A stretch of DNA of 34,072 nt from Verrucomicrobiota bacterium (GTDB lineage: Bacteria > Verrucomicrobiota > Verrucomicrobiia > Verrucomicrobiales > Akkermansiaceae): the NCBI GenBank assembly GCA_026397725.1, contig JAPLUI010000277.1, forward strand, positions 1-34,072, written 5' to 3'. The notes below the pieces were generated by a model. That model had not been told where the DNA came from, did no database searches, and saw nothing but the letters and a program-made list of their open reading frames with translations. The translations under genes and the position numbers were made by a program. This document shows, in pieces, positions 23,597 through 32,621 of the stretch. Each line of letters begins with the position of its first letter. Position 1 is the first letter of the stretch.

Positions 23597-24406
23597 ATGA
23601 AAATCATCAGCACCCTAATCGCCACCGCCGCCATGGTCGCCGTGGCCAACGCCCAGACCCTCAGCCTCAAGGGCAGTGACACCCTCGGAGCCAAGCTCGT
23701 CCCCCAACTCGCCGAGGGCTTCAAGGCTGCCGGCAACAAGAACGTCAAGTTCGAGATTGCCGCGGAAGGCTCCAGCACCGCCTTCCCGGCGCTGGCCAAC
23801 GGCACCGCCCAGCTCGGCATGTCCTCGCGCAAGGTCAAGGACGAGGAGCGCACGTTCTGCCGCACCAAGGGTGTCTATCTCAAGGAACACCAGATCTGTT
23901 ATGACATGATCTGCGTGATCGTGAACAAGAACTCCCCGGTTGCCAAACTGACCAAGGCGCAGGTGGCCAAAATCTTCACCGGCCAAATCAAGGATTGGTC
24001 GGAAATCGGCGGCGCGCCGGGCAAAATCTCCATCTACACCCGCAACACCTCGTCGGGCACCTACAAGGACTGGCAGAAACTCGCCATGGGCGGCCGCGAT
24101 TATCCTTCCAGCTCGCTCAAGATGGCTGGCAATGAGCAAATCGCCCAGGAAGTCGCCAAGAACAAGAGTGGCATCGGCTACGTCGGCCTCGCCTACTCGA
24201 AGACCTCCGGCACCAAGGCCCTTGCGATCGATGATGTGGAACCGGTGGCCAAGAACTCCAAACGGTATGTTTACTCGCGCCCCTGCTTCCTCTACGCCCC
24301 GGACCAGCCGAGTGCCGAGGCCGCCGCGTTCATGACCTATGTTGAATCCGCCCCCGCCCAGGACATCATCCGCCGCGTCGGCTTCATCCCCGTCAAGGAC
24401 CTGTGA
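23597..24406 (+). CDS. pstS: Periplasmic phosphate-binding protein PstS
   Basis: The 269-residue protein has a signal peptide (KIISTLIATAAMVAVANA, cut before QTLSL). The solute-binding fold follows with family blocks LKGSDTLGAKLVPQLAEGF, AAEGSSTAFPALANGTAQLG, MSSRKVKDEE, AKIFTGQIKDWSEIGG and RNTSSGTYKDW, ending GFIPVKDL. The SGT-type loops are the phosphate-binding loops of this family. It collects phosphate that passes the porin and hands it to PstCA. ATG 23597 follows CCTCCC. The next gene is 145 bp away, behind a stem-loop, so pstS may be made in excess of the permease. Confidence 0.95.
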   Translation: MKIISTLIATAAMVAVANAQTLSLKGSDTLGAKLVPQLAEGFKAAGNKNVKFEIAAEGSSTAFPALANGTAQLGMSSRKVKDEERTFCRTKGVYLKEHQICYDMICVIVNKNSPVAKLTKAQVAKIFTGQIKDWSEIGGAPGKISIYTRNTSSGTYKDWQKLAMGGRDYPSSSLKMAGNEQIAQEVAKNKSGIGYVGLAYSKTSGTKALAIDDVEPVAKNSKRYVYSRPCFLYAPDQPSAEAAAFMTYVESAPAQDIIRRVGFIPVKDL

Positions 24407-24489
24407 TGGCAGCGGAGAGACCGGCGTCCCGCATCTAACATCAATCACCCGTTTCCCGATTTGACTATTGCTTCAGGGTGCTAAATGAC

Positions 24490-24521
24490 ACGGGCATTGC
24501 TTGCGCACAAGCGGTGCCCGT
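24490..24521 (+). promoter_or_regulatory. Intercistronic stem-loop between pstS and pstC
   Basis: ACGGGCA (24490-24496) pairs with TGCCCGT (24515-24521), and GCTTG with CAAGC inside, across a CGCA tetraloop with a small internal loop. It is followed by only a short T-run. Such a hairpin after a binding-protein gene commonly trims or stabilises mRNA so that the first gene is expressed more highly; here that is inference. Confidence 0.5.
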
Positions 24522-24550
24522 TTCATGGTTTCCCCATTTGCTCAATCCGC

Positions 24551-26446
24551 ATGCCGCAGGCCGCACCAGCACTCCATCGTTTCGCCAGGAAGGGCTTCTC
24601 CCTTGAGAAGGCGATCAAGTTCTTCTTCGCGTCCAATGCCGGTCTGACCATCGTCATCCTCGTGCTGATCATTGTCTTCCTGCTCAAGGAAGGCTTGGGA
24701 TTTTTTCCAGGCTATCGTCGCGAGTTGGAAGTCTATCGGATCGCGGGACTCGAGTTCGTCGATCTGTCGCGGAAGAACCTCACCGCGCACGAACAACTCG
24801 CCAGTGTCCTCAACCGCGCCTACTTTGCTGAAATCAATGGCAAGTGCGTGCGTGAATTGAAGCGCTCCCAGGAGGCAGCCGCATTGTTCAACGCCTTCTC
24901 CGATCAAACCTCCGCCACCCGCGACCTCCTCGTCAACAACCTGAATGCCGGCCTTGACCCCTCCTCGGAGATGCTCGCCACCCTGCGGGAAAACCACGCC
25001 ATCAACAGCCGAAAGGCACTCGCCCAGCTCCCCGCCACGCCCCATCTCACCGCCGCCGAGCGTGCTGGTTTGATCGACTCGCTCCGCACCCGCGAGGTCA
25101 CTGCCACCGAGGACCCGCCGTTCGTCGCCACCCTCGCGGCAGCCTACGCCGCCGCTCAACAACAACATGCCGAGCCCTTGGCGGAGTTGCGTGCCACCAT
25201 CGACGCCTTCGAGAGCACCAGCGAGGATCTCACGGCCCTGGTGTCGGCAATGACCATGGCCGTCACCGCCACCAAGGAAGCCATTCAAAACGCCGACATT
25301 CTGGACCAGGACCGCAAAACCTTGCTGGCTGCCGCTGCCAATGCCAAGCATCCCGCCGACCGCGAGAAGCTCACGGCGGCGGCCCGAACCTCGCTTGCGG
25401 CCAAGCCCGACCTCGCCGGGCCGATGCAAGCCCTCATGCGGCGCAAGCCCGCTTGCCTCGCCGCCCACACCACGCTGCGCCAGGCCTGCGCCGGAATTCT
25501 AAACCAACTGCCGGCCACCCTCTCCCAACCCGAAGCCGAGCACCTCCTGCGGGCCGCCCGCAAGGCCACGCCGGTTTTCCTGGCCGGCCTCGACCAGGCA
25601 CCCCGACAAATCAACCAATGGCGCCATGACACGCCGGTCCCCCTAACCGCCGCAATCCGTTCCTTCCTCACCGGCAAGGACTGGGTCACCGGCGGCGAAT
25701 GGCAGGATTTCTATGGCATCCTGCCCTTGCTCGTCGGGTCGCTGATGATTTCCCTGGTGGCGCTCAGCCTTGCGATTCCCGCAGGGGTTGGTGCCGCCAT
25801 CTATATCAACCAATTCGCCTCACCCATCGAACAAGCCATCGTCAAACCCGTCATTGAGTTCATCCAGGCCATCCCCTCGGTGGTGCTTGGTTTCATTGGC
25901 ATCCTGGTTTTCGGCACGGTGTTGCGGGATCTCTCCCAGCTCGACTCGCTCGCCTGGGTTCCGGGCTTCCCGATTGAAGAGCGGCTCAACATCTTCACCG
26001 CCGGCTGCCTGCTGGCATTGATGAGCATTCCCACCATCTTTTCGCTCGCCGAGGACGCCCTCAACAACGTCCCCTCCGCCTACGCGGAAGCCTCGGATGC
26101 GCTTGGCGCCTCGCGCATCCAGACATCCTTCCGCGTCATCATTCCCGCCGCCTTTTCCGGCATCCTCGCCGCTGTTTTGTTAGGATTGGGCCGCGTCATC
26201 GGGGAAACCATGGTGGTGCTGCTGGTCGCCGGCAACCGGATCAAAATCCCGGATTTTTCCAGCGGCATCGGGGCGTTTCTGCAGCCGTCCCACACGCTCA
26301 CCGGCATCATTGCCCAGGAACTCGGCGAGGTCCCGATGGGCAGTGTCCACTATCGCGCGCTCTTTGTGGTTGGCATCCTGCTCTTTGTCATCGTGCTTGC
26401 CATCAATGCCACCGCCCACAAGTTCGTGGGCCGGACCCAACCCTAA
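24551..26446 (+). CDS. pstC: Phosphate ABC transporter permease PstC with a large N-terminal periplasmic insert
   Basis: The predicted 631-residue protein starts at ATG 24551. TM1 (residues ~30-48, AGLTIVILVLIIVFLL) is followed by about 340 residues rich in Ala, Leu and Glu that are predicted helical and periplasmic. The ordinary permease core then starts at YGILPLLVGSLMISLVALSL. The core has the EAA loop EASDALGASRIQTSFRVIIPAAFSGI, which docks on PstB, and GLGRVIGETMVVLL. Ordinary PstC is about 300-340 residues, so the insert doubles it; long PstC forms are known in Pseudomonas. It may position PstS or sense the periplasm (inference). GTG/ATG starts further upstream are possible but add no recognisable sequence. 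Confidence 0.92.
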   Translation: MPQAAPALHRFARKGFSLEKAIKFFFASNAGLTIVILVLIIVFLLKEGLGFFPGYRRELEVYRIAGLEFVDLSRKNLTAHEQLASVLNRAYFAEINGKCVRELKRSQEAAALFNAFSDQTSATRDLLVNNLNAGLDPSSEMLATLRENHAINSRKALAQLPATPHLTAAERAGLIDSLRTREVTATEDPPFVATLAAAYAAAQQQHAEPLAELRATIDAFESTSEDLTALVSAMTMAVTATKEAIQNADILDQDRKTLLAAAANAKHPADREKLTAAARTSLAAKPDLAGPMQALMRRKPACLAAHTTLRQACAGILNQLPATLSQPEAEHLLRAARKATPVFLAGLDQAPRQINQWRHDTPVPLTAAIRSFLTGKDWVTGGEWQDFYGILPLLVGSLMISLVALSLAIPAGVGAAIYINQFASPIEQAIVKPVIEFIQAIPSVVLGFIGILVFGTVLRDLSQLDSLAWVPGFPIEERLNIFTAGCLLALMSIPTIFSLAEDALNNVPSAYAEASDALGASRIQTSFRVIIPAAFSGILAAVLLGLGRVIGETMVVLLVAGNRIKIPDFSSGIGAFLQPSHTLTGIIAQELGEVPMGSVHYRALFVVGILLFVIVLAINATAHKFVGRTQP

Positions 26447-26458
26447 CCCCCTGCCGCC

Positions 26459-27579
<1,121 letters not shown>

Positions 27580-27586
<7 letters not shown>

Positions 27587-28374
27587 CCGACCTGACAACA
27601 GATGCCGTGCCGCCGCCGACTCCGGCCATCCGGATTCAGGACCTCTGCTTCGCCTATCACGCGAAGCCGGCCCTGCATGACGTGACGCTCGAACTGCCCG
27701 CCCGCCAAATCACCGCCTTCATCGGTCCTTCGGGTTGTGGCAAGACCACCCTGTTGCGTTGCCTCAACCGCATCAACGACCGCATTCCCGGCGCCCGCGT
27801 CACCGCCGGTTCGATCCACATCCACGGCATTGACATCAACCGCCCGGACATTGACCTTCAGGAACTCCGCCGCCGCGTCGGCATGGTGTTTCAAAAATAC
27901 AACCCGTTTCCGAAATCCATTTATGAGAACGTCGTCTTCAGCCTGCGTCTCAGCGGGGTCCGCAAGCGCAGCGAACTCGATGACGTCGCCGAGACCACCC
28001 TGCGTGCCGCCGCCCTGTGGGATGAAGTCAAGGACCGCCTGCACACCGGTGCCCTTGGCCTGTCCGGTGGCCAGCAGCAACGGCTGTGCATCGCCCGCGC
28101 CATCGCCAGCCAACCCGACATCCTGCTGATGGACGAGCCGTGTGCCGCGCTCGACCCCATCGCCACCCTCAGGATCGAAGAACTCCTGCACCAGTTGAAA
28201 AAGCAATACACCATTGTCATCGTCACTCACAACATGGCACAAGCCACCCGTTGTGCGGACCACACCGCCTTCATGTATCTTGGCAGGCTCATTGAGTTCG
28301 GGCCCACCCTTCAAATCTTCAACACCCCCAACCATCCCCAAACCCTCGCCTACGTCACCGGAAGTTTCGGATAA
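27580..28374 (+). CDS. pstB: Phosphate ABC transporter ATPase PstB, first copy
   Basis: The 264-residue ATPase has Walker A GPSGCGKTTLLR, the Q-loop block VGMVFQKYNPFPKSIYENV, signature LSGGQQQRLCIARAIA, Walker B ILLMDEPCAALDP and the switch His in IVIVTHNMAQATR. It hydrolyses ATP to drive phosphate import through PstCA. The NPFP after the Q-loop is a PstB trait. A second, clearly paralogous pstB follows (28467-29243). The start overlaps pstA. Confidence 0.96.
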
Positions 28375-28391
28375 AAAAAACCCGGCCGCCG

Positions 28392-28424
28392 GTCCGACAT
28401 GTCCGACTTGTCCGACATGTCCGG
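28392..28424. repeat. Nine-base tandem repeats between the two pstB genes
   Basis: GTCCGACAT, GTCCGACTT and GTCCGACAT follow each other (28392-28418), with a partial fourth unit. A run of eight A and a CCGGCCGCCGG palindrome precede them (28374-28392). Confidence 0.7.
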
Positions 28425-28466
28425 CTGCTTCAATTCCCCCTTCCCTCTCTATCCATTCTCGCCCCC

Positions 28467-29243
28467 ATGCCCCCCCCGCCACCGCAGCCCCCCTCCATTG
28501 AAGTGCGCGACATGCACTTCAACTATGGCCATGTCTGCGCCCTGAAGTCACTCACCTTTGACATCCCGGACCGCCAGGTCACCGCCTTCATCGGCCCGTC
28601 GGGCTGCGGCAAGTCCACGTTGCTGCGCTGTTTCAACCGCATGAATGACGAAATCCCCGGTGCCCGCGTCACCTGCGGCTCGATCCACATCGGCGGCATT
28701 GATATCCAGGACCGCACCGTGGATGTGGTCAAACTCCGGCGGGATGTCGGCATGGTCTTTCAAAAGTCCAACCCGTTCCCCCGCAGTATCTTTGACAACG
28801 TCGGCTTCGGCCTGCAACTTCACGGCATGCGCAACCGCCCGGTCCTCAAGCAAGCCGTCGAGGAAGCCCTCGTTTCCGCCGCCCTCTGGGACGAAGTCAA
28901 GGACCGCCTGCACGACTCCGCCCTCGGTCTCTCCGGCGGCCAGCAACAGCGCCTCTGCATCGCCAGAAGTCTCGCCGTCAAGCCCCGCATCATCCTGATG
29001 GATGAGCCCTGCAGCGCGCTGGACCCGATTGCCACCGCCAAGGTCGAGGATCTGATCCGGACCCTCCGGGAACAATACACCATCATCATCGTCACCCACA
29101 ACATGCAGCAGGCCGCCCGCGTCTCCGACCACACCGCCTTCTTCTACCTCGGCGAACTCATCGAATTCTCAGACACCCTCAAACTCTTCAGCAATCCCGC
29201 CCACAAACTAACCGAAGACTACCTCCGCGGCACCTTCGGCTGA
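28467..29243 (+). CDS. pstB: Phosphate ABC transporter ATPase PstB, second copy
   Basis: The 258-residue protein is a complete PstB: Walker A GPSGCGKSTLLR, VGMVFQKSNPFPRSIFDNV, LSGGQQQRLCIARSLA, Walker B IILMDEPCSALDP and IVTHNMQQAARVSDH, ending DYLRGTFG as canonical PstB does. All catalytic motifs are intact, so either copy could power the transporter. The two copies could also form a heterodimer, or serve different conditions. ATG 28467 follows TCTCGCCCCC. Confidence 0.95.
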   Translation: MPPPPPQPPSIEVRDMHFNYGHVCALKSLTFDIPDRQVTAFIGPSGCGKSTLLRCFNRMNDEIPGARVTCGSIHIGGIDIQDRTVDVVKLRRDVGMVFQKSNPFPRSIFDNVGFGLQLHGMRNRPVLKQAVEEALVSAALWDEVKDRLHDSALGLSGGQQQRLCIARSLAVKPRIILMDEPCSALDPIATAKVEDLIRTLREQYTIIIVTHNMQQAARVSDHTAFFYLGELIEFSDTLKLFSNPAHKLTEDYLRGTFG

Positions 29244-29289
29244 CACCGCAAGGATCGTGGATCGTAGATTGCGGATCGAAGATCAACCC

Positions 29290-29328
29290 CTATCCACTAT
29301 CCACTATCCACTATCCACTATCCACTAT
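29290..29328. repeat. CTATCCA heptamer array ahead of phoU
   Basis: Five perfect CTATCCA units (29290-29324) plus a partial sixth end five bases before the phoU start codon. A looser GGATCGTAGATT-type repetition lies just upstream (29250-29285). Confidence 0.85.
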
Positions 29329-29333
29329 CTCCC

Positions 29334-30035
29334 ATGCCCCAACACATCTTCCGCGACTACGACAACGCCATTCGCCATCTGCAGGAGGACCTCTTGACCA
29401 TGGCCGCGCTGACCCGCCAGAACCTCGAGCAGGCGATGCAGGCACTCCTGCGCAACGACACCGATCTCGCCCACACCGTGATCGCCGCGGACTCCGATGT
29501 GGACGAACTCGAACGCACGGTCGATCAGCTCGGCATGGAAATCCTGGTCCGCTTCCATCCGGTGGCCACCGATCTCCGGTTGGTTATCGCCTCCATGAAG
29601 ATCAGCACCAATCTCGAACGGATTTCCGATCACGCCGTCGGCATCGCCAAACGCGCCCGCAAAATCAGCAAGGGTCAACCCATGCAAGAAGTGCAGTGGC
29701 TCGAGCCGCTCTACACCCAAGCCTACGCCCTGTTGCGAGATGCCATGGATTCCTACACCAACCACGATCCCGCCCTGGGAGAATCGCTCCACGCCAAGGA
29801 CAAGGATCTCGACCGCCTGCACAAGCAACTTTCCCGCACTCTCAGCAGCCAACTTGAAATCGCCAATGGCCGCTCCGAAGCCTGGCTCCACCTCATCTTC
29901 ATCGCCCGCTCGTTGGAGCGCATCGGCGACCTTTCCGTGAACATCGGTGAGGAAACCGTCTTTCTCGAAAGCGCCAAGGACATCCGCCACGAACAACGCA
30001 AACAAGTTCCGGAATCCAATCCGCCACCCCCATGA
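29334..30035 (+). CDS. phoU: Phosphate signalling regulator PhoU
   Basis: The 233-residue protein is all-helical with two PhoU repeats. The first carries ADSDVDELERTVDQLGMEIL and the second DKDLDRLHKQLSRTL; these acidic E/DxxxD patches bind metal ions in known PhoU structures. The blocks RLVIASMKISTNLERISDHA and FIARSLERIGDLSVNIGEE are family signatures. PhoU connects the Pst transporter with the PhoR kinase and damps signalling when phosphate is plentiful. The stop overlaps the phoB start (ATGA). Confidence 0.95.
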   Translation: MPQHIFRDYDNAIRHLQEDLLTMAALTRQNLEQAMQALLRNDTDLAHTVIAADSDVDELERTVDQLGMEILVRFHPVATDLRLVIASMKISTNLERISDHAVGIAKRARKISKGQPMQEVQWLEPLYTQAYALLRDAMDSYTNHDPALGESLHAKDKDLDRLHKQLSRTLSSQLEIANGRSEAWLHLIFIARSLERIGDLSVNIGEETVFLESAKDIRHEQRKQVPESNPPPP

Positions 30036-30715
30036 GCACCATCCTCGTCATCGAAGATGAAACCGACATCGCAGACCTTGTCGCCCTGCACTTGCAGCGG
30101 GACGGTTTCACTCCGCTCCTCGCCCACGATGGCGTCACCGGCCTGGCCCTCGCGAAAACCGCATGCCCCGCGCTCATTTTGTTAGACCTGATGCTGCCCG
30201 GCATGGATGGCGTCCGCGTCTTCAGGGAACTCCGCCGCGACCCGCGCACCCTGCGCACCCCGGTCATCATGCTTACCGCCCGCGCCCAGACCGCAGACCG
30301 CGTGGCCGGCCTCGAACTCGGGGCCGATGATTATGTCACCAAACCGTTTTCGCCCAAGGAATTGCTGCTGCGCATCAAGTCCGTGTTGAAACGCAACGAG
30401 GCCCACGACCCGCGCGAGATCCTAACTGCCGGTCCGTTCCGCTTCGATTCCGCCGCCCTCCAGTGCTACGCCGACAACGCACCCCTGGATCTAACAATCA
30501 CGGAATACAAACTCCTCCAGTACCTGTGCGAGCACGGCGATCAAGCCTGCGACCGCACCCAACTGCTCCGCTCGGTCTGGGGGTACAGCGATGCCGCCCA
30601 TTCCCGCACGCTCGACACGCACGTCAAACGCCTGCGCGTCAAGCTCGGCCCTCATGCCGAGCGCCTTGAAACCTCCCGCGGCACCGGCTACCTGTTGCGC
30701 ACCGGGCCACCTTAA
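30032..30715 (+). CDS. phoB: Phosphate regulon response regulator PhoB
   Basis: The 227-residue protein has a receiver domain with acid pocket EDE (residues 8-10), phospho-acceptor Asp 52 in LLDLMLPGMDG, the Thr in MLTARA and the Lys in KPFSPKEL. An OmpR-type winged-helix domain follows (about residues 130-225), ending RLKLGPHAERLETSRGTGYLL-like. Phosphorylated PhoB switches on phosphate-starvation genes. The gene overlaps phoU by four bases, but its expected partner phoR lies 1.9 kb away, beyond an inserted segment. Confidence 0.94.
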   Translation: MSTILVIEDETDIADLVALHLQRDGFTPLLAHDGVTGLALAKTACPALILLDLMLPGMDGVRVFRELRRDPRTLRTPVIMLTARAQTADRVAGLELGADDYVTKPFSPKELLLRIKSVLKRNEAHDPREILTAGPFRFDSAALQCYADNAPLDLTITEYKLLQYLCEHGDQACDRTQLLRSVWGYSDAAHSRTLDTHVKRLRVKLGPHAERLETSRGTGYLLRTGPP

Positions 30716-30720
30716 GGAGC

Positions 30721-30736
30721 GCGGGCTTCAGCCCGC
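30721..30736 (+). terminator. Small hairpin directly after phoB
   Basis: GCGGGC (30721-30726), TTCA loop, GCCCGC (30731-30736), six bases after the phoB stop. There is no T-run, so it may be a weak terminator or a REP-like unit. It also marks the left edge of the segment that separates phoB from phoR. Confidence 0.4.
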
Positions 30737-30761
30737 AATGCCCATGGGAAGGGCAAGTGTG

Positions 30762-31391
30762 GCCGCCAAGCCGCGTGTCGATGGCATTGGACAGCACGCA
30801 GAACGCGTTTGCTAGAAAGAGCTGCGGGATGTCCGCCTTGTAATTTGTCAGGTTGTCATCGTAGGCCGTGCGCAGTTTCACGTTCGAGTTCTTCAGCTCG
30901 AAGAACACCAGCGGCAGACCGTTCACATAGAGCAGGATGTCCGGGCGGCGGTAGCGCACCTCGCCCTGAATCCACATCTGGGACACCGCCAGGAATTCAT
31001 TGGCCTGCCCGGTTTTGTCGTTGAAATCAATGATCCTGACTTGCTCGACGCGGTTTTTCCCGGTGGCATCTCGAAACTCCACCCGCACCCCATCGCGCAG
31101 CAATTCATACACTTCCCGGTTGGCGGCAACCAGCGGCATCGCCCACCGCCGCTCACACAGCGTCTTGAGCGCCCCGTCGATGGCATCTTGCGGGATGTCC
31201 GGATTGAGCCGCAGGGCGGCATTGCGCAAGCGGTCTGGCAAAATCACCTCGCGCTTGCTCGTCCGCCGCGAACCGTCATTGAGGTCATCCCGATCATCCG
31301 TGTGGAAATTCTCCACGTCATAACCATGGAGAAATTGCAGCTTCTGCAAGATCGCCTGCTCGATGTTGTCCTCGGAAATAAAGTTGGGCAT
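30762..31391 (-). pseudogene. hsdR: 5' fragment of a type I restriction enzyme R subunit (HsdR)
   Basis: About 210 residues of HsdR N-terminus are preserved from ATG 31391: ISEDNIEQAILQKL, ILPDRLRNAALRLNP, VYELLRDGVRVEF, NEFLAVSQMWIQG and the nuclease motif RRPDILLYVNGLPLVFFELKN (Asp 151, Glu 165, Lys 167 of the PD-ExK type). Homology stops after NAIDTRLGG at about 30762 and the frame wanders into unrelated sequence that overlaps the phoB 3' end. A full HsdR has roughly 1000 residues, including the DEAD-box motor, all missing here, and no hsdM or hsdS is present. It is a relic of a restriction locus, probably left by a deletion. Confidence 0.85.
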
Positions 31392-31486
31392 GGCTTGGAC
31401 AAGCCGCTTCTAGCGGATGGAGAGGCACCTGTCGAGGTGTTGCATCCGAAATCCGAATTTGAAGTCCTGACGTGGCGATTGAAACC

Positions 31487-31513
31487 ACGGATTTCACAGA
31501 TTTCACGGATTTG
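31487..31513. repeat. CACGGATTT nine-base tandem repeats
   Basis: CACGGATTT, CACAGATTT and CACGGATTT in a row between the hsdR fragment and higBA. Confidence 0.7.
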
Positions 31514-31561
31514 GAAAGAATCATGACCGCCTGGCGTCGCCTATCGGCTATGCCGGGGAAG

Positions 31562-31594
31562 TTGAAATCCTCCAGTCTCATTGGAGGATTTCAA
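31562..31594. repeat. Perfect 13-bp inverted repeat upstream of higBA
   Basis: TTGAAATCCTCCA (31562-31574) and TGGAGGATTTCAA (31582-31594) pair perfectly over a 7-base loop. No T-run follows on either strand. A second small inverted repeat (TTGCC-AAAAA-CGGCAA) lies near 31630. The stretch 31392-31653 contains no credible gene. Confidence 0.6.
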
Positions 31595-31653
31595 GTCACC
31601 CCCGTCCTCAGTGACGGCATCTCAGGTTATTGCCAAAAACGGCAATTCACGAC

Positions 31654-31682
31654 TTGACAGCCTGCGTCGCAGGGGTCATCGT
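31654..31682 (+). promoter_or_regulatory. higBA promoter with palindromic operator in the spacer
   Basis: A consensus -35 TTGACA (31654-31659), 17-bp spacer and weak -10 CATCGT (31677-31682) lie just ahead of the higB GTG. The spacer contains the palindrome CCTGCG-T-CGCAGG (31661-31673), well placed for repression by HigA or the HigBA complex. Confidence 0.5.
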
Positions 31683-31688
31683 CTGGCG

Positions 31689-31970
31689 GTGATCCGCAGC
31701 TTTGGCGACAAGCAGACCGAAAAAGTTTACCAAGGCGAGCGCTCACGTACGCTGCCCCCGGACATTCAATCCCGCGCCAACATGAAACTGTTCCGCATCG
31801 ACCAAGCCAGCCAACTGGAGCAATTGCGATTGCCTCCTTCCAACCGGCTTGAATCTCTTGCGGGCAACCTCCAAGGCTTGTGGAGCATCCGCATCAACCA
31901 ACGATGGCGGATTGTCTTCTGCTGGCGCGACGGGGATGCCTACGAGGTGAGGATTGCCGACTACCACTGA
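31689..31970 (+). CDS. higB: HigB-family mRNA-cleaving toxin
   Basis: The 93-residue RelE/HigB-fold ribonuclease starts at GTG 31689, the start that gives the standard length and the family N-terminus (IRSFGDKQTEKVYQGE). Family blocks are LRLPPSNRLESLAGN, LQGLWSIRINQRWRIVF and WRDGDAYEVRIADYH. HigB cleaves ribosome-bound mRNA when it is not held by its antitoxin. The gene starts about seven bases after the predicted -10 box, so its message may be leaderless. higA follows after six bases; toxin-first order is typical of higBA. Confidence 0.92.
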   Translation: MIRSFGDKQTEKVYQGERSRTLPPDIQSRANMKLFRIDQASQLEQLRLPPSNRLESLAGNLQGLWSIRINQRWRIVFCWRDGDAYEVRIADYH

Positions 31971-31976
31971 AAACCG

Positions 31977-32288
31977 ATGAAGACCAAGGCCGACTCCATC
32001 CCGCTGCTCAACTACTTCGCCGAGACCTTGCGCGAAACCCTCGATGAATGGCATGAATCGCAGATCGCCATTGCCACGGCGACCGGCATTCCGCCGTCCC
32101 ACCTCAGCCAAATGAAAATGGGCAGACGGCGCTGCACGCCCGAATATGATCTCCGCCTGAGCCGCTATTTCGGCATCGAAGCCGGATATTGGCTGCGCCT
32201 GCAATTGTCCTATGAACTCCAACGCGCGGAACGCGAAAACCGCCAGGCCATCACCCGCATCCGCCCGGCTTCCAGCCCGGCGGCGTGA
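31977..32288 (+). CDS. higA: HigA-family antitoxin with XRE helix-turn-helix
   Basis: The 103-residue protein has a helix-turn-helix around IAIATATGIPPSHLSQMKMGRRR and the HigA-specific block YDLRLSRYFGIEAGYWLRLQLSYEL. It neutralises HigB and binds DNA, so it probably represses its own operon through the palindrome at 31661-31673. The N-terminus lacks the usual HPG(E) block of many HigA proteins and instead reads LLNYFAETLRETLDEW. Confidence 0.9.
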   Translation: MKTKADSIPLLNYFAETLRETLDEWHESQIAIATATGIPPSHLSQMKMGRRRCTPEYDLRLSRYFGIEAGYWLRLQLSYELQRAERENRQAITRIRPASSPAA

Positions 32289-32321
32289 GGGAGGATAGCC
32301 GTCCCGGCTGTCTTGGCCGGC

Positions 32322-32393
32322 GGGCCTCCAGCCTGTCGTTTCATTGGCGGACAGGCGGGACGCGCTGTCGGCCCTCACAGGCTGGAAGCCTGT
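32322..32393. repeat. Inverted repeat after higA
   Basis: GGGCCTCCAGCCTGT (32322-32336) is nearly the reverse complement of ACAGGCTGGAAGCCTG (32378-32393). A second GC-rich inverted pair follows: GGGGCACGGGC (about 32494) with GCCCGTGGCCCC (about 32550). The 333-bp gap 32289-32621 holds these and the phoR promoter, with no credible gene. Confidence 0.45.
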
Positions 32394-32572
32394 TCTCCAA
32401 TCCATACGCAATCTCTAACTCCTCCACCCAGTCACCTTCAGCCGCCAGAACCAGCGGAATTGTTGTTGGACGGGTCACTTTCCGTTATCTTTGCTCAAGA
32501 GGGGCACGGGCGGCTCGGCCGTCGTCTAAGGCAAACTTATGGGCGGGCAGCCCGTGGCCCCTTGTGATTGCA

Positions 32573-32601
32573 TTGATACCCGTCGCAGGATCGCTTACGC
32601 T
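32573..32601 (+). promoter_or_regulatory. Candidate promoter of phoR
   Basis: TTGATA (32573-32578), 17-bp spacer, TACGCT (32596-32601), about 20 bases before the phoR ATG. Its -10 resembles those of the A-B modules (TACGTT, TACGGT). A private promoter would be needed because phoR is cut off from phoB. Confidence 0.42.
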
Positions 32602-32621
32602 GTGCGTGCCGCCGCGCCACC

